Made by a program: the position numbers and the translations under genes
NCBI RefSeq assembly: GCF_028550595.1
Contig: NZ_JAQQGN010000010.1
Span: forward strand, 28,610-92,609
DNA length: 64,000 bases
Source of the DNA: Luteimonas sp. BLCC-B24
GTDB taxonomy: Bacteria; Pseudomonadota; Gammaproteobacteria; Xanthomonadales; Xanthomonadaceae
Direction of reading: 5' to 3'
In this document: positions 51,692 through 60,462 of the stretch, piece by piece
How positions within the stretch are numbered: the first letter of the stretch is position 1
Layout of the letters: every line of letters starts with the position of its first letter
Notes under the pieces: generated by a model
The model's database searches: none
What the model was told of the DNA's origin: nothing
Seen by the model: the letters and a program-made list of their open reading frames with translations, nothing else

Positions 51692-53047
51692 TCAGTGGAT
51701 GGCCGCGCGTGGCGCGGGCGGCGGCTCGTCGCGGGCCAGCAGACTGCCGGCGTAGAGGGCGCACAGCAGCAAGGTGAAGCCACCCCAGAACGTCGAATAG
51801 AACGCGAGGTGCGTATTGAAGGGGAACACGGTCACCGCCAGGGCCAGCATCGCCGGTCGCGCCCGGTCACGGGCCTCGGGCGCGGCGAACCGCCAGGCGC
51901 GCCAGGCCAGGGCCACGCCGGCCAGCCACAGCAGCAGGCCGATCGCACCGGTCTCGCTGGCGACTTCCAGCACGATCTGGTGGGCGTGCAGCGCCGGCCC
52001 GTCGCCCCAGGCGGCCATTTCGCCCGCGAGCGGGTCGCAGGCCGGGAACGCCTCGCGGAAGCCACGCGCACCGACGCCGTTGACCGGATGCGCGCGGATC
52101 ATGCATGCCGCCGCTTCCCAGATCCGGGTCCGACCCGACAGCGCGGTATCCACCTGCGCCTGGTCCGCCGACAGGCCCATGACGGTGCGCTCCACGCGTT
52201 CGCGCACCTGCGGCGACAGCAGCGTGACCACGGCGGCGATCACCACGCCGCCGGCGAACACCGCCGACAGCCCTTTCCAGCCGAGCAGGCGCCAGCCCGA
52301 GAACAGCAGCACCAGCCCGAAGGTGAGCCACGAGGCGCGCGAGCCGGCGAACAGCAGCACCACGCCGATGGCCGCCGCCGACAGGATCCAGCCTGCGGCG
52401 CCGAACCGGCGTCCCGCCGCATACAGCGCGAACGGCGACAGGCTGGCCAGCACGATGCCCAGCTTGAGATTGCATGGGCCGAGCACGCCGCCCACACGAT
52501 CGGCCTGGGCCAGCTGCTCGAGTGAACACATCGGCCGACTGCTGATCAGCTGCTTGAGCTGGTCGATGCCGAAGAACAGCGGGCTGGTGCCCAGCGCCAC
52601 CTCGGCCAGGGCGTCCAGGGTCCACACCGCGACGATGATCGCCAGTCCCCCCAGCGTGATCCGCCGCGCACGCCGCGTGGCGACCGCTGACGCCACCAGC
52701 CACAGGAACGGCAGATAGCGCAGGTCCACCAGCGCCTCGCGCAGCGCGCGGCCCGGATCGACCGAGTCGATCGCCGACAGCAACTGCGGCATCCAGTAGG
52801 CGAAGAACAGCACGCTGCTCAGCGCCCAGGCCCCCGGGCTCAGCAGCGCCGCGCCGCCGCGGAAGCGCGCGCGCAGCAGCAGCGCGATCGCCGCGAGCGC
52901 ACCGAGCACCATCACGCCTTCCGCATAGCCCGGCGCGGGCCACAGGATCACGAAGGCCAACACCCAGTGCGGCGCCCAGCGCCAGCCCACGGTGCGCGGC
53001 GCACGCGCGGCGCCGGTCGGCTCAGTTGTCGTCGTCGAATTCGTCAT
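51692..53047 (-). CDS. O-antigen ligase / Wzy-like membrane protein
   Basis: 451 aa with about ten to twelve transmembrane helices (e.g. WVLAFVILWPAPGYAEGVMV, LGGLAIIVAVWTLDALAEVA, GWILSAAAIGVVLLFAGSRA) and a large periplasmic loop carrying HPVNGVGARGFREAFP and ALHAHQIVLEVASETGAIG. These are typical of the O-antigen ligase (WaaL) family with its catalytic histidine in the long loop. ATG 53047 gives a sensible N-terminus; the frame upstream is glycosyltransferase shadow. It overlaps the upstream glycosyltransferase gene by 26 bases, so they are co-translated. Confidence 0.87.
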   Translation of the reverse strand: MTNSTTTTEPTGAARAPRTVGWRWAPHWVLAFVILWPAPGYAEGVMVLGALAAIALLLRARFRGGAALLSPGAWALSSVLFFAYWMPQLLSAIDSVDPGRALREALVDLRYLPFLWLVASAVATRRARRITLGGLAIIVAVWTLDALAEVALGTSPLFFGIDQLKQLISSRPMCSLEQLAQADRVGGVLGPCNLKLGIVLASLSPFALYAAGRRFGAAGWILSAAAIGVVLLFAGSRASWLTFGLVLLFSGWRLLGWKGLSAVFAGGVVIAAVVTLLSPQVRERVERTVMGLSADQAQVDTALSGRTRIWEAAACMIRAHPVNGVGARGFREAFPACDPLAGEMAAWGDGPALHAHQIVLEVASETGAIGLLLWLAGVALAWRAWRFAAPEARDRARPAMLALAVTVFPFNTHLAFYSTFWGGFTLLLCALYAGSLLARDEPPPAPRAAIH

Positions 53048-54137
53048 AGACCGCAAGCGTTGCATCCTGCATGGCACGCAGGGTGTAGGGCATCGTACCG
53101 GCTCGCGCCGGAGGTCGTGCGAGCAGCGCGCGCGCCGCCTGCGCCAGCGCGTGCGCATCGAACGGTGCGACCGCGCCCTCGGGCTGCAGTTCGGCCAGCA
53201 GTTCGCCGACACCGCCGTGGGCCCAGCCCAGCACCGGCCGCGCCGACGCCAGTGCTTCCACGACGGTGCGCCCGAAGGCTTCGGGCTTGCGCGAGAGCTG
53301 CAGCACGAGATCGCTCGCGGCATAGGCCCGGCCGATCTCCGAGGTCGGCGCGGTGATCGCCAGCGCCTGCGCGCAGCCCAATGCCTCGGCCTCGCGCTCC
53401 AGACCGGCGATGTAGGCGTCGCGTCCGGCCTGGCGTGCACCCGGCATCCACAACCGCGCATCGAGGCCGTCGGCACGCAGCGCAGCCAGCAGCGCCAGCG
53501 CATCGCCGTGACCCTTGAGCCGGGTACCGCGCCCGGGCAGCAGCAACAGCGGACCGCGGCCGTCGAGCGCGGGATGCAGGCCGGCCACCGCCGCGCGGGC
53601 CGCGGGATCGGGCCGGGGCGCAGGCGGAAACTGCACGGGATCGATTCCGCGCGGAATCACCCGCAGGCGCGCCGGATCGGTGTGCGGATAGTGCCGCAGC
53701 AGATGCTCGCGCACCGTGTTCGACACGCAGATCACGCGCTCGCCGCGGGCCATGATCGCGCTGTAGCGCGAGGGCGAATTCAGCCCGTGCATGGTGGTGA
53801 CGAAATGCGGCCGGCGCGCAGCCGGCATCCGGCGCAGCGCCAGCCAGCCCAGCCACGCGGGCACCCGCGAGCGCGCGTGCACGATGTCGACATCCGCGAA
53901 CAGGCGCCGCAGCGCGCCGACGTGGCGCAGCACCCAGGGGCGCTTGGCACCGATGTCGAGGGTGATGTGCTCGGCGCCGGTCGCGCGCAGCGCCGGCTCG
54001 AGGCGGCCGCCGGCCGACACGACGACCGCGCGGTGTCCGGCCGCGACCAGCGCCGCCGAGATTTCGATCGTGGAGCGTTCGACACCGCCGGCCGACAGTG
54101 CCGGCAGCAACTGGACGATGGTCAGCGGGCGGCGCAC
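53022..54137 (-). CDS. GT4-type glycosyltransferase
   Basis: 371 aa. N-terminal Rossmann half starts TIVQLLPALSAGGVERSTIE. The C-terminal half has the GT-B sugar-nucleotide region (LLLPGRGTRLKGHGDALAL, YAASDLVLQLSRKPEAFGRT, VVEALASARPVLGWAHGGVG) including the EX7E glutamate region. It probably adds a sugar to lipopolysaccharide core or O-chain. It starts with GTG at 54137 and precedes the ligase-like gene on the same strand. Confidence 0.9.
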   Translation of the reverse strand: MRRPLTIVQLLPALSAGGVERSTIEISAALVAAGHRAVVVSAGGRLEPALRATGAEHITLDIGAKRPWVLRHVGALRRLFADVDIVHARSRVPAWLGWLALRRMPAARRPHFVTTMHGLNSPSRYSAIMARGERVICVSNTVREHLLRHYPHTDPARLRVIPRGIDPVQFPPAPRPDPAARAAVAGLHPALDGRGPLLLLPGRGTRLKGHGDALALLAALRADGLDARLWMPGARQAGRDAYIAGLEREAEALGCAQALAITAPTSEIGRAYAASDLVLQLSRKPEAFGRTVVEALASARPVLGWAHGGVGELLAELQPEGAVAPFDAHALAQAARALLARPPARAGTMPYTLRAMQDATLAVYDEFDDDN

Positions 54138-54159
54138 GGGCCGCGGCGCGCGGGCGCGC

Positions 54160-54360
54160 TCAGTCGACGAGGACGAAATGGGCGCCGCAATACGGACAGT
54201 CGGACGTGCCGCCTTCGGCCTCGATCGGCAGATAGACGCGCGGGTGCGAGTTCCACAGCGCCATCGACGGCAGCGGGCAGCTCAGCGGCAGATCGGCGCG
54301 ACGCACCTCGTACTGCTTCGCGGCATTGGCTTGCGTCGGCTGGACGGGGGCTGCGGTCAT
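54160..54360 (-). CDS. CHCC-type zinc-finger domain protein
   Basis: 66 aa. The pattern LSCPLPSMALWNSHPRVYLP followed by DCPYCGAHFVL gives the C-H-C-C metal ligands of the zf-CHCC family, which is related to a small complex I accessory subunit. Its role in bacteria is unclear. It is placed just upstream of the glycosyltransferase gene on the same strand. Confidence 0.88.
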   Translation of the reverse strand: MTAAPVQPTQANAAKQYEVRRADLPLSCPLPSMALWNSHPRVYLPIEAEGGTSDCPYCGAHFVLVD

Positions 54361-54445
54361 GTCGGCGGCGTCGATCGAACGTGGGAGGCCGTCATTCTAG
54401 CGTGCCTGTCCGCGGGCCGTCCGCGGGCGATGCGGGTGCCCGCGC

Positions 54446-55156
54446 TCAGCGCGGCAGCGTAAACAGCAGGATGTCCGCCGGGTCCGGGTGCACGCCCCGG
54501 AGCACCAGCGTCGTCGCCTCGTCCACCCAGCCCAGCGCATCACCGGCCTGCAGACGCTGGCCGTCCACATCCACTGCGCCGCGCGCCACCTGCAACCAGT
54601 AGCGGCGATCCGCCACCAGGGCGGCCTCGACCTGCTCACCGGCGCCCAGCCATGTGCCCTGCAGCGTGGCCTGCTGACGGATGGCGAGGCTGCCGTCGCG
54701 GCCGTCGGGCGAGGCCAGGGTGACCCAGCGGCCACGCCTGTCCTGCCCGGGAAACGCCTGCTGTGCATGGCCGGGTGGCAGATTGACGCGGTCGGGCTGG
54801 ATCCAGATCTGCAGGAAGTGCACCGGCGCATCGGCCGAGGCATTGAATTCGCTGTGTGCGATGCCGTGCCCGGCCCCCATCCACTGCAGTTCGCCGGCGC
54901 GCACGATCCCGGCGCCGCCGCTGTCGTCCTTGTGCGCCAGTGCGCCGTCGAGCACGTAGCTAAGGATTTCCATGTTGGCGTGGTGATGGGCGGGAAACCC
55001 AGCCCCCGGCGCCACGCGGTCCTCGTTCAACACCCGCAGCGCGCCGAACCCCATCCAGTCGCGATCGAGGAAGTGACCGAACGAGAAGCTGTGCCGGCTG
55101 TCGAGCCAGTCGGTGCGGACCTGGCCGCGGGCGTCGGCGGGACGGTGGACTTTCAT
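54446..55156 (-). CDS. Pirin family protein
   Basis: 236 aa bicupin. The N-terminal pirin domain shows DSRHSFSFGHFLDRDWMGFG, the metal-binding HHHANMEILSYVLDGAL (histidines and glutamate) and GHGIAHSEFNASAD. The C-terminal half is the second cupin. Some pirins have quercetinase activity; others act as regulators. ATG 55156 matches the family start (KVHRPADARG). Confidence 0.92.
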   Translation of the reverse strand: MKVHRPADARGQVRTDWLDSRHSFSFGHFLDRDWMGFGALRVLNEDRVAPGAGFPAHHHANMEILSYVLDGALAHKDDSGGAGIVRAGELQWMGAGHGIAHSEFNASADAPVHFLQIWIQPDRVNLPPGHAQQAFPGQDRRGRWVTLASPDGRDGSLAIRQQATLQGTWLGAGEQVEAALVADRRYWLQVARGAVDVDGQRLQAGDALGWVDEATTLVLRGVHPDPADILLFTLPR

Positions 55157-55322
55157 GGCGCCTCTCGCGTGAGCGGATCGGACGGGCTGCAATGGAGGCC
55201 GCCGATGGAACGATCCCGCCGGCCAGCCGACGGGATCGGGACGACGCCGCGCGATGCGGCGCCGATACGGGGCCCGGGCATCCGGGCCGCCGCGCGGCCG
55301 CCGCGCTCGGCGGCCACGGGTG

Positions 55323-56033
55323 TCACTCGGCCGGGGCGGCGGCCGGTGCCGCGTCTTCGGCCACCACCGCCTCGGTGGTGATGCGCAGCTCGACCTCGTC
55401 GCTGACGTTGGGCGCGTAGGCGCCGACGCCGAAGTCGCTGCGCTTGATCTGTGCCGTCGCGTCGAAGCCGGCCGCCGGGCGCTTGGCCATCGGCTGCTCG
55501 CCGAACTTGTTGATGGTGACGTCGAGCACCACCGGACGGGTGTTGTCCTTGATCGTCAGATCACCGGTCACCCGCAGGCGGTTGGTGCCGGCGCTCTCGA
55601 CCGCGGTGCTGCGGAAGGTCGCGTTCGGGAAGTTCGCCGCGTCGAAGAAATCGGCGCTGCGCAGGTGCTCGTCGAAGGCGGCGACATGGGAGTTCAGACC
55701 CGACAGCGGCAGCGTGACCTCGACCGAGGAATTGGCGACGTTGTCGGCGTCGTAGACGATCTGGCCCTCGACCTCGCCGAAGTGCGCGATCGGGTTCGAG
55801 AAGCCGAAATGGCTCCACTGCGCGATGACGTCGGTGTGCGCGGGGTCGAGGATGTAGGTGCCCGACACCCCGGTGATCGGCGTGGCGGCGGCATCGGGAC
55901 CGGCCGGCGCGTCGGCCGCGGGCGCGGCAGCGGGGGCTTCGGTGGTGCCGGCGGGGGCGTTGTCCTGCTGGGCGCAGGCGGCGAGCGCGATGGCGGCGGC
56001 GAGCGGGAGCAGCAACAGACGGGATGTGCGCAT
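55323..56033 (-). CDS. YceI-family lipoprotein
   Basis: 236 aa. Lipoprotein signal (LLLLPLAAAIALAAC) and an alanine/proline-rich linker (~20-55) precede the YceI domain (GTYILDPAHTDVIAQWSHFG, FSNPIAHFGEVEG, LRSADFFDAANFPNATFRST, VTGDLTIKDNTRPVVLDV). YceI domains bind isoprenoid-like or other amphiphilic ligands in a lipocalin-type barrel. It ends with another alanine/proline-rich stretch. It is placed 67 bases downstream of the nitroreductase gene, probably in an operon. Confidence 0.92.
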   Translation of the reverse strand: MRTSRLLLLPLAAAIALAACAQQDNAPAGTTEAPAAAPAADAPAGPDAAATPITGVSGTYILDPAHTDVIAQWSHFGFSNPIAHFGEVEGQIVYDADNVANSSVEVTLPLSGLNSHVAAFDEHLRSADFFDAANFPNATFRSTAVESAGTNRLRVTGDLTIKDNTRPVVLDVTINKFGEQPMAKRPAAGFDATAQIKRSDFGVGAYAPNVSDEVELRITTEAVVAEDAAPAAAPAE

Positions 56034-56100
56034 GGGACGGACTCCTGGAGGGTCGTGTGGTGGAACGCGCGCCCGGACGGACGCACGGGACTTCGGGCAC

Positions 56101-56688
56101 TCAGACGATGCGCGCGGCCTCGTCGAACGGCAGCCGCGGCGAGCGCGGGAAAATGGTCGAGGGATCACCGATGCCGAGGTTCACCAGGAAGTTCGACTTG
56201 ATCGCGGTGCCGGCGAAGAACGCGGCGTCCACCTTGGCATTGTCGAAGCCCGACATCGCGCCGGTGTCGAGGCCCAGCGCGCGCGCGGCGAGAATCAGGT
56301 ACGCGCCCTGCAGGCTGCCGTTGCGGAACGCGGCCTCGCGGCGGTTCTCGCGCGGGCCGTCGAACCAGCTCTTGGCATCGGTGTGCGGAAACAGGAACGG
56401 CAGCTTCTCGTGGAAGTCCTCGTCGTGGCCGATGATCACCGTCACCGGCGCCGACATCGTCTTGTCCAGATTGCCCTCGCTCAGCGCCGGGGCCAGCTTC
56501 GCCTTGGCCTCGGCCGACTTGACGAACACGAAGCGCGCCGGCGAGGCATTGGCCGACGTCGGGGCGAACTTCAGCAGATCGTAGAGCCGGCGCAGGGTGG
56601 CATCGTCGATCTCGCCGCTGAAGCCGTTGTAGGTGCGCGCGGTGCGGAAGAGCTGATCGAGCGCGGCATCGGACAGGATGTCGGTCAT
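56101..56688 (-). CDS. Nitroreductase family protein (RutE/HadB type, malonic semialdehyde reductase)
   Basis: 195 aa FMN enzyme. N-terminal [19 protein letters not shown], flavin-binding [18 protein letters not shown], and the C-terminal [20 protein letters not shown] and [20 protein letters not shown] pattern of the RutE/HadB group, which reduces malonic semialdehyde to 3-hydroxypropionate in pyrimidine breakdown. No other rut genes are nearby, so the substrate is not certain. Confidence 0.9.
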   Translation of the reverse strand: MTDILSDAALDQLFRTARTYNGFSGEIDDATLRRLYDLLKFAPTSANASPARFVFVKSAEAKAKLAPALSEGNLDKTMSAPVTVIIGHDEDFHEKLPFLFPHTDAKSWFDGPRENRREAAFRNGSLQGAYLILAARALGLDTGAMSGFDNAKVDAAFFAGTAIKSNFLVNLGIGDPSTIFPRSPRLPFDEAARIV

Positions 56689-56767
56689 CGGGGCCTCGGA
56701 GATTGGGCTGAACAGCCACGAAGTGTAGAGTCCCCGGGCAGCGGGACACAGGAGCCGCCCGGAACGG

Positions 56768-57772
56768 ATGGTCACACACGTGGAACGCGCCTCGCCCGCT
56801 GCGCAGGATTACTCGCAAATCTGGGCCGTCAGTGACGGCCGCGCCGGCAATGCCCGGCAGGCCGAGGCCCTGGCCGTCGCGCTTGCCGCCGACGCGCGGC
56901 CGGTGCATCTGCACCCGCGCGCGCCCTGGCGCTGGCTCGCGCCGCGGCGCCTGCCCGGTGCCGGGGCCGCCTTCGGCCCGAACTTCGCCGCGGCGCTGCG
57001 ACGTCCGCCGCGCCTCGTCATCGGCTGCGGTCGCCAGGCCGCGCTGGCCACGCGGCTGGCCCGCTGCGGCGGCGCGCGTACGGTGCAGATCCTCGATCCG
57101 CGACTCGACCCGCGGCACTGGGACCTCGTCGTGGTCCCCGAACACGACGCCCTGCGCGGTGACAACGTGCTGGTCACGCGCGGCAGTCTGCACGCCGTCG
57201 ACGACGACTGGCTGGACGCGGCGCGGCACGCGCATCCGGCCATCGGCGCCCTGCCCGGCCCGCGGACCGGCGTGCTGCTCGGCGGCGATTCGCGCCACGG
57301 CCGTTTCGACGTCGCCACGTTTTCGGCCCTGGCCGCGCAGCTGGACACGCTGGTCGACGACGCCGACGGCAGCCTGCTGCTGGTCGGCTCGCGCCGCACG
57401 CCGCCGGAGGTCCGGGCGGCCCTGCGCGCGCGCTACCGCGGCCACGCGGCGCTGCTGTGGGCGGACGCCGACGACGGCCCCAATCCCTATGCCGGCGTGC
57501 TGGCCTGGGCTGATCGCCTGGTGTGCTCGGCCGACTCGGTGAACATGCTCTCCGAGGCCTGCGCGACCCGGGCGCCGGTGCTGGTGTTCGAGCCGCAGCG
57601 CGTCGACGGTGGCCCGCGCCGCTTCGTCGACGGACTGATCGACGACGGCCGGGTGCAGATCCTGGGCCAGGCACCGCGCCCGGCGCCTGCCGTCGCGCCG
57701 CTGCGTGAAACGGCGCGCATCGCGGCCGAAATCCGTCGACGTCTGCTGGCGGACGGTCCCGGGCCGGCGTGA
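56768..57772 (+). CDS. Mitochondrial fission ELM1-like family protein
   Basis: 334 aa. The family pattern is visible: [20 protein letters not shown] at the N-terminus, [13 protein letters not shown], and [22 protein letters not shown], then [12 protein letters not shown] and [20 protein letters not shown]. The fold resembles a GT-B glycosyltransferase, so an envelope sugar-transfer role is possible. The bacterial function is not established. Convergent with gph. Confidence 0.87.
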   Translation: MVTHVERASPAAQDYSQIWAVSDGRAGNARQAEALAVALAADARPVHLHPRAPWRWLAPRRLPGAGAAFGPNFAAALRRPPRLVIGCGRQAALATRLARCGGARTVQILDPRLDPRHWDLVVVPEHDALRGDNVLVTRGSLHAVDDDWLDAARHAHPAIGALPGPRTGVLLGGDSRHGRFDVATFSALAAQLDTLVDDADGSLLLVGSRRTPPEVRAALRARYRGHAALLWADADDGPNPYAGVLAWADRLVCSADSVNMLSEACATRAPVLVFEPQRVDGGPRRFVDGLIDDGRVQILGQAPRPAPAVAPLRETARIAAEIRRRLLADGPGPA

Positions 57773-57782
57773 GCCGCCGCCG

Positions 57783-58457
57783 TCAGCGCAACTCGAGCAG
57801 CTGGTCGAAGCGGTCGATGACCGCATGCGCGCCGCAGCCGTGCAGATCGAAGCTGCGCCGGTAGCCGTAGCTCACCAGCACCAGCGGCGCGCCCGCCGCG
57901 ATCGCGGCCTCGGCATCGGTGGACGAATCGCCGACCATCAGACACTGCGCGACCGGTACGCCGAACCGCGCAGCGAGATGTCGCAACGGCGCCGGATCGG
58001 GCTTGCGCTGCGGCAGCTCTCCGGCGCCCAGCACGTGTTCGAAGTACGGCGCAATGCCCATCACCTCCAGCAGCGGCGCCACGAACTGCGTGGGCTTGTT
58101 GGTGCACACCGCCATGCGCACGCCGCCGGCGCGCAGCGCCTGCAGGGTGCGTTCGACCCCGGGATACAGCCGCGGATCGAGCAGCAGGCAATCCTCGTAG
58201 TGGCGCATGAAGCGCGGCATCACCGATTCGACGGTGCGCGGATCGCCCGCGTGGTGCAGGGCCTGGGCGACGAGGCGGCTGGCGCCGTCGCCGATCCAGC
58301 CACGCACGGCAGCCTCGTCCACCGACGCATGGCCCAGCTCGACCAGCAGCCGGTTCACCGATGCCGCGATGTCGGACGCGCTGTCGACCAAGGTGCCGTC
58401 CAGGTCGAACAGCACGACCGGCCAAGGAAATCGACGTTCGGTGGCGACGGCTGACAT
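57783..58457 (-). CDS. gph: Phosphoglycolate phosphatase
   Basis: 224 aa HAD hydrolase removing phosphate from 2-phosphoglycolate formed during DNA repair. Motif I LFDLDGTLVDSASDIA, motif II VCTNKP, motif III lysine in RKPDPAPL, motif IV VGDSSTDAEAA. ATG 58457 has GAGGA upstream; an in-frame ATG at 58484 has none. Close HAD relatives cannot be excluded, but the sequence is Gph-like throughout. Confidence 0.92.
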   Translation of the reverse strand: MSAVATERRFPWPVVLFDLDGTLVDSASDIAASVNRLLVELGHASVDEAAVRGWIGDGASRLVAQALHHAGDPRTVESVMPRFMRHYEDCLLLDPRLYPGVERTLQALRAGGVRMAVCTNKPTQFVAPLLEVMGIAPYFEHVLGAGELPQRKPDPAPLRHLAARFGVPVAQCLMVGDSSTDAEAAIAAGAPLVLVSYGYRRSFDLHGCGAHAVIDRFDQLLELR

Positions 58458-58597
58458 CCGGGGCGTCCTCGAAGCGGGCGCCATAGTGTGCGCGATCGCG
58501 GCCGGGCGGAGGCCACTGCAACACAGCGTTGGCCCGCCGCGCCGCCGCGGCGGCGATGCAGCGACTATCCTCCCGGCACGCCGTCACGGAGTCCGCA

Positions 58598-58891
58598 ATG
58601 CCCCGCACCACCACGCGTCCCCGTTCCAACGACGCCCCGCGCCTGCTGCGCACGCTGTGCAATCACTGGCGGCACAAGTTCGAGATCCGCCGCGACGACG
58701 AGACCCACGCCTTCGTGCCGTTCGTCGACGCCACACAGGGCGCCGACTTCCACGTCGACGGCGACACGCTGCGGATCGTGCTGACGCTCGACGACGCCGA
58801 CGGCATCGCGCGCTACCAGCAGGTCATCGAAAACCACCTGCAGCGCTTCGCGCGCGACGAAACGCTGACATTCGACTGGCAGCCGGCCTGA
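58598..58891 (+). CDS. DUF2218 family protein
   Basis: 97 aa. RLLRTLCNHWRHKFEIRRDD followed by an alpha/beta arrangement ending NHLQRFARDETLTFDWQ matches DUF2218; the first ~15 residues are basic and probably disordered. Function unknown. Some relatives lie beside siderophore or iron genes, but nothing here points to that. CGGAG precedes ATG 58598. Confidence 0.82.
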   Translation: MPRTTTRPRSNDAPRLLRTLCNHWRHKFEIRRDDETHAFVPFVDATQGADFHVDGDTLRIVLTLDDADGIARYQQVIENHLQRFARDETLTFDWQPA

Positions 58892-59082
58892 CGCGCGGCG
58901 CCTGACGATCGCCCCGGCGCCGCGCCCGTGCGGACGGCCGGCGGCCCGTGCCACGCGAGCACGGGCGGACGTGCATGCGCGGGGTCGTCATCCCCGCACA
59001 GCGGGCGTCTCCAGTGCGTGCGTGCAGGGCTGCGGACCGCGCGGCGGGCACGCCCGCCGGCCCCGGGTCCTGCGCAGACGCC

Positions 59083-60150
59083 CTAGCTGCCGCCGAACAG
59101 GCCCGCCTGTACCGGCAACGCGTCGCGCTCGCGGAATCCGCCGAGGCCCACGCCCACCAGGCGGTAACGCGTCGTGGGCGGCAGGTCCACCCGGTCCCGC
59201 AATGCCAGGGCGATGCGCACGAGTTCCTCCTGCGACGACGGCGGCGCCTCCGGCGTGAAGCTGCGTGTGAGGATGCGGAACTGCGAGGTCTTGAGCTTGA
59301 GGACGACGGTGCGCCCCACCCGCTCGGTCTTGCGCGTGGCGAGCCACGTTTTTTCCGCCAGCCGCTCGATCATCGGCGCGAGATCGTCGAGCGGCAGATC
59401 GCTCTCGAACGTGTCTTCCGACGAAATCGACTGCACCGGCTGGTCGGGCTCGACCGGTCGCTCGTCGATCCCGCGGGCCCGCTGGTACAGCCGCGCCCCG
59501 AAGGTGCCGAAACGCAGCTCGAGTTCCTCACGGGCCAGACCGCGCAACTCGCCGACGGTGGTGACGCCGAGATCGGCGAGCTTCTTCTCCATCACCTTGC
59601 CGACGCCGGGAATGCGCCCGACCGCGAGCGGGGTGAGAAATGCATCGATCTGCGCGGGCTTGACCACGAACAGGCCGTCGGGCTTGCGCCAGTCCGACGC
59701 GATCTTCGCGAGAAACTTGTTGGGCGCTACGCCGGCGGACGCGGTGAGGTGCGTGACCTCGCGGATCTCGGCGCGGATCGCTTCGGCGGTCGCAGTCGCG
59801 CTGGGCGAGGCAATCTTCGGCTGGGTCACATCCAGATAGGCCTCGTCGAGCGACAGCGGCTGCACCAGATCGGTGTGCCGCAGGAAAATCTCGCGCACCT
59901 GGCGCGAGACGGCCTTGTAGCGCGCGAAATCCGGCGGCACGAAGATCGCGTCCGGGCACAGGCGCTCCGCGGTCACCGCGGGCATGGCCGAGCGCACGCC
60001 GAACGGGCGCGCCTCGTAGGACGCGGCGCACACCACCGAACGCGCGCCGCGCCAGGCCACCACGACCGGCCGGCCGCGCAACGCCGGATCGTCGCGTTGC
60101 TCCACCGACGCATAGAACGCGTCCATGTCGATGTGGAGGATCTTGCGCAC
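59083..60150 (-). CDS. dinB: DNA polymerase IV (Y family)
   Basis: 355-aa translesion polymerase. Catalytic aspartates in ILHIDMDAFYASVEQRDDP and QPLSLDEAYLDVTQ; steric-gate and palm regions follow. The thumb has VGRIPGVGKVMEKKLADLG and the little-finger region starts SSEDTFESDLPLDD. The start is GTG 60150. It lacks an obvious C-terminal beta-clamp motif of the usual QLxLF form, though the end PVQAGLFGGS may serve as one. No LexA box was identified. Confidence 0.95.
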   Translation of the reverse strand: MRKILHIDMDAFYASVEQRDDPALRGRPVVVAWRGARSVVCAASYEARPFGVRSAMPAVTAERLCPDAIFVPPDFARYKAVSRQVREIFLRHTDLVQPLSLDEAYLDVTQPKIASPSATATAEAIRAEIREVTHLTASAGVAPNKFLAKIASDWRKPDGLFVVKPAQIDAFLTPLAVGRIPGVGKVMEKKLADLGVTTVGELRGLAREELELRFGTFGARLYQRARGIDERPVEPDQPVQSISSEDTFESDLPLDDLAPMIERLAEKTWLATRKTERVGRTVVLKLKTSQFRILTRSFTPEAPPSSQEELVRIALALRDRVDLPPTTRYRLVGVGLGGFRERDALPVQAGLFGGS

Positions 60151-60273
60151 CCGGCCATTATCGATGCTGCGGTCGCAATGTCTGCGTCACGGCCGCGCCC
60201 CGGGCGCCGGCGCTCGACCTCGCGCTCACGTTCCCACGCGCAGGCTGCCGGCTCCGTTCCATGGAGCAGCGCC

Positions 60274-60453
60274 ATGAGCCGCGGTGACAAATCCTCGTAT
60301 ACCGACAAGCAGAAGCGTCAGGCCGAGCACATCGAAGCATCGGAGCGCGACAAGGGCCGTTCGCAGGACGACGCGTCGCGCATCGCCTGGGCCACCGTGA
60401 ACAAGCAGGACGGCGGCGGCAAGCAGTCCGGTTCAGGACGCAAGCAGCACTGA
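60274..60453 (+). CDS. Small hydrophilic protein (family often labelled plasmid stabilization protein)
   Basis: 59 aa, highly charged, without a membrane segment. The sequence SRGDKSSYTDKQKRQAEHIE, ASRIAWATVNKQDGGGKQSG and a glycine/serine/lysine-rich end recur as a short chromosomal protein in many proteobacteria. The plasmid-stabilization label is a transferred name with no functional support here. Confidence 0.8.
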   Translation: MSRGDKSSYTDKQKRQAEHIEASERDKGRSQDDASRIAWATVNKQDGGGKQSGSGRKQH

Positions 60454-60462
60454 GCGCGCTAG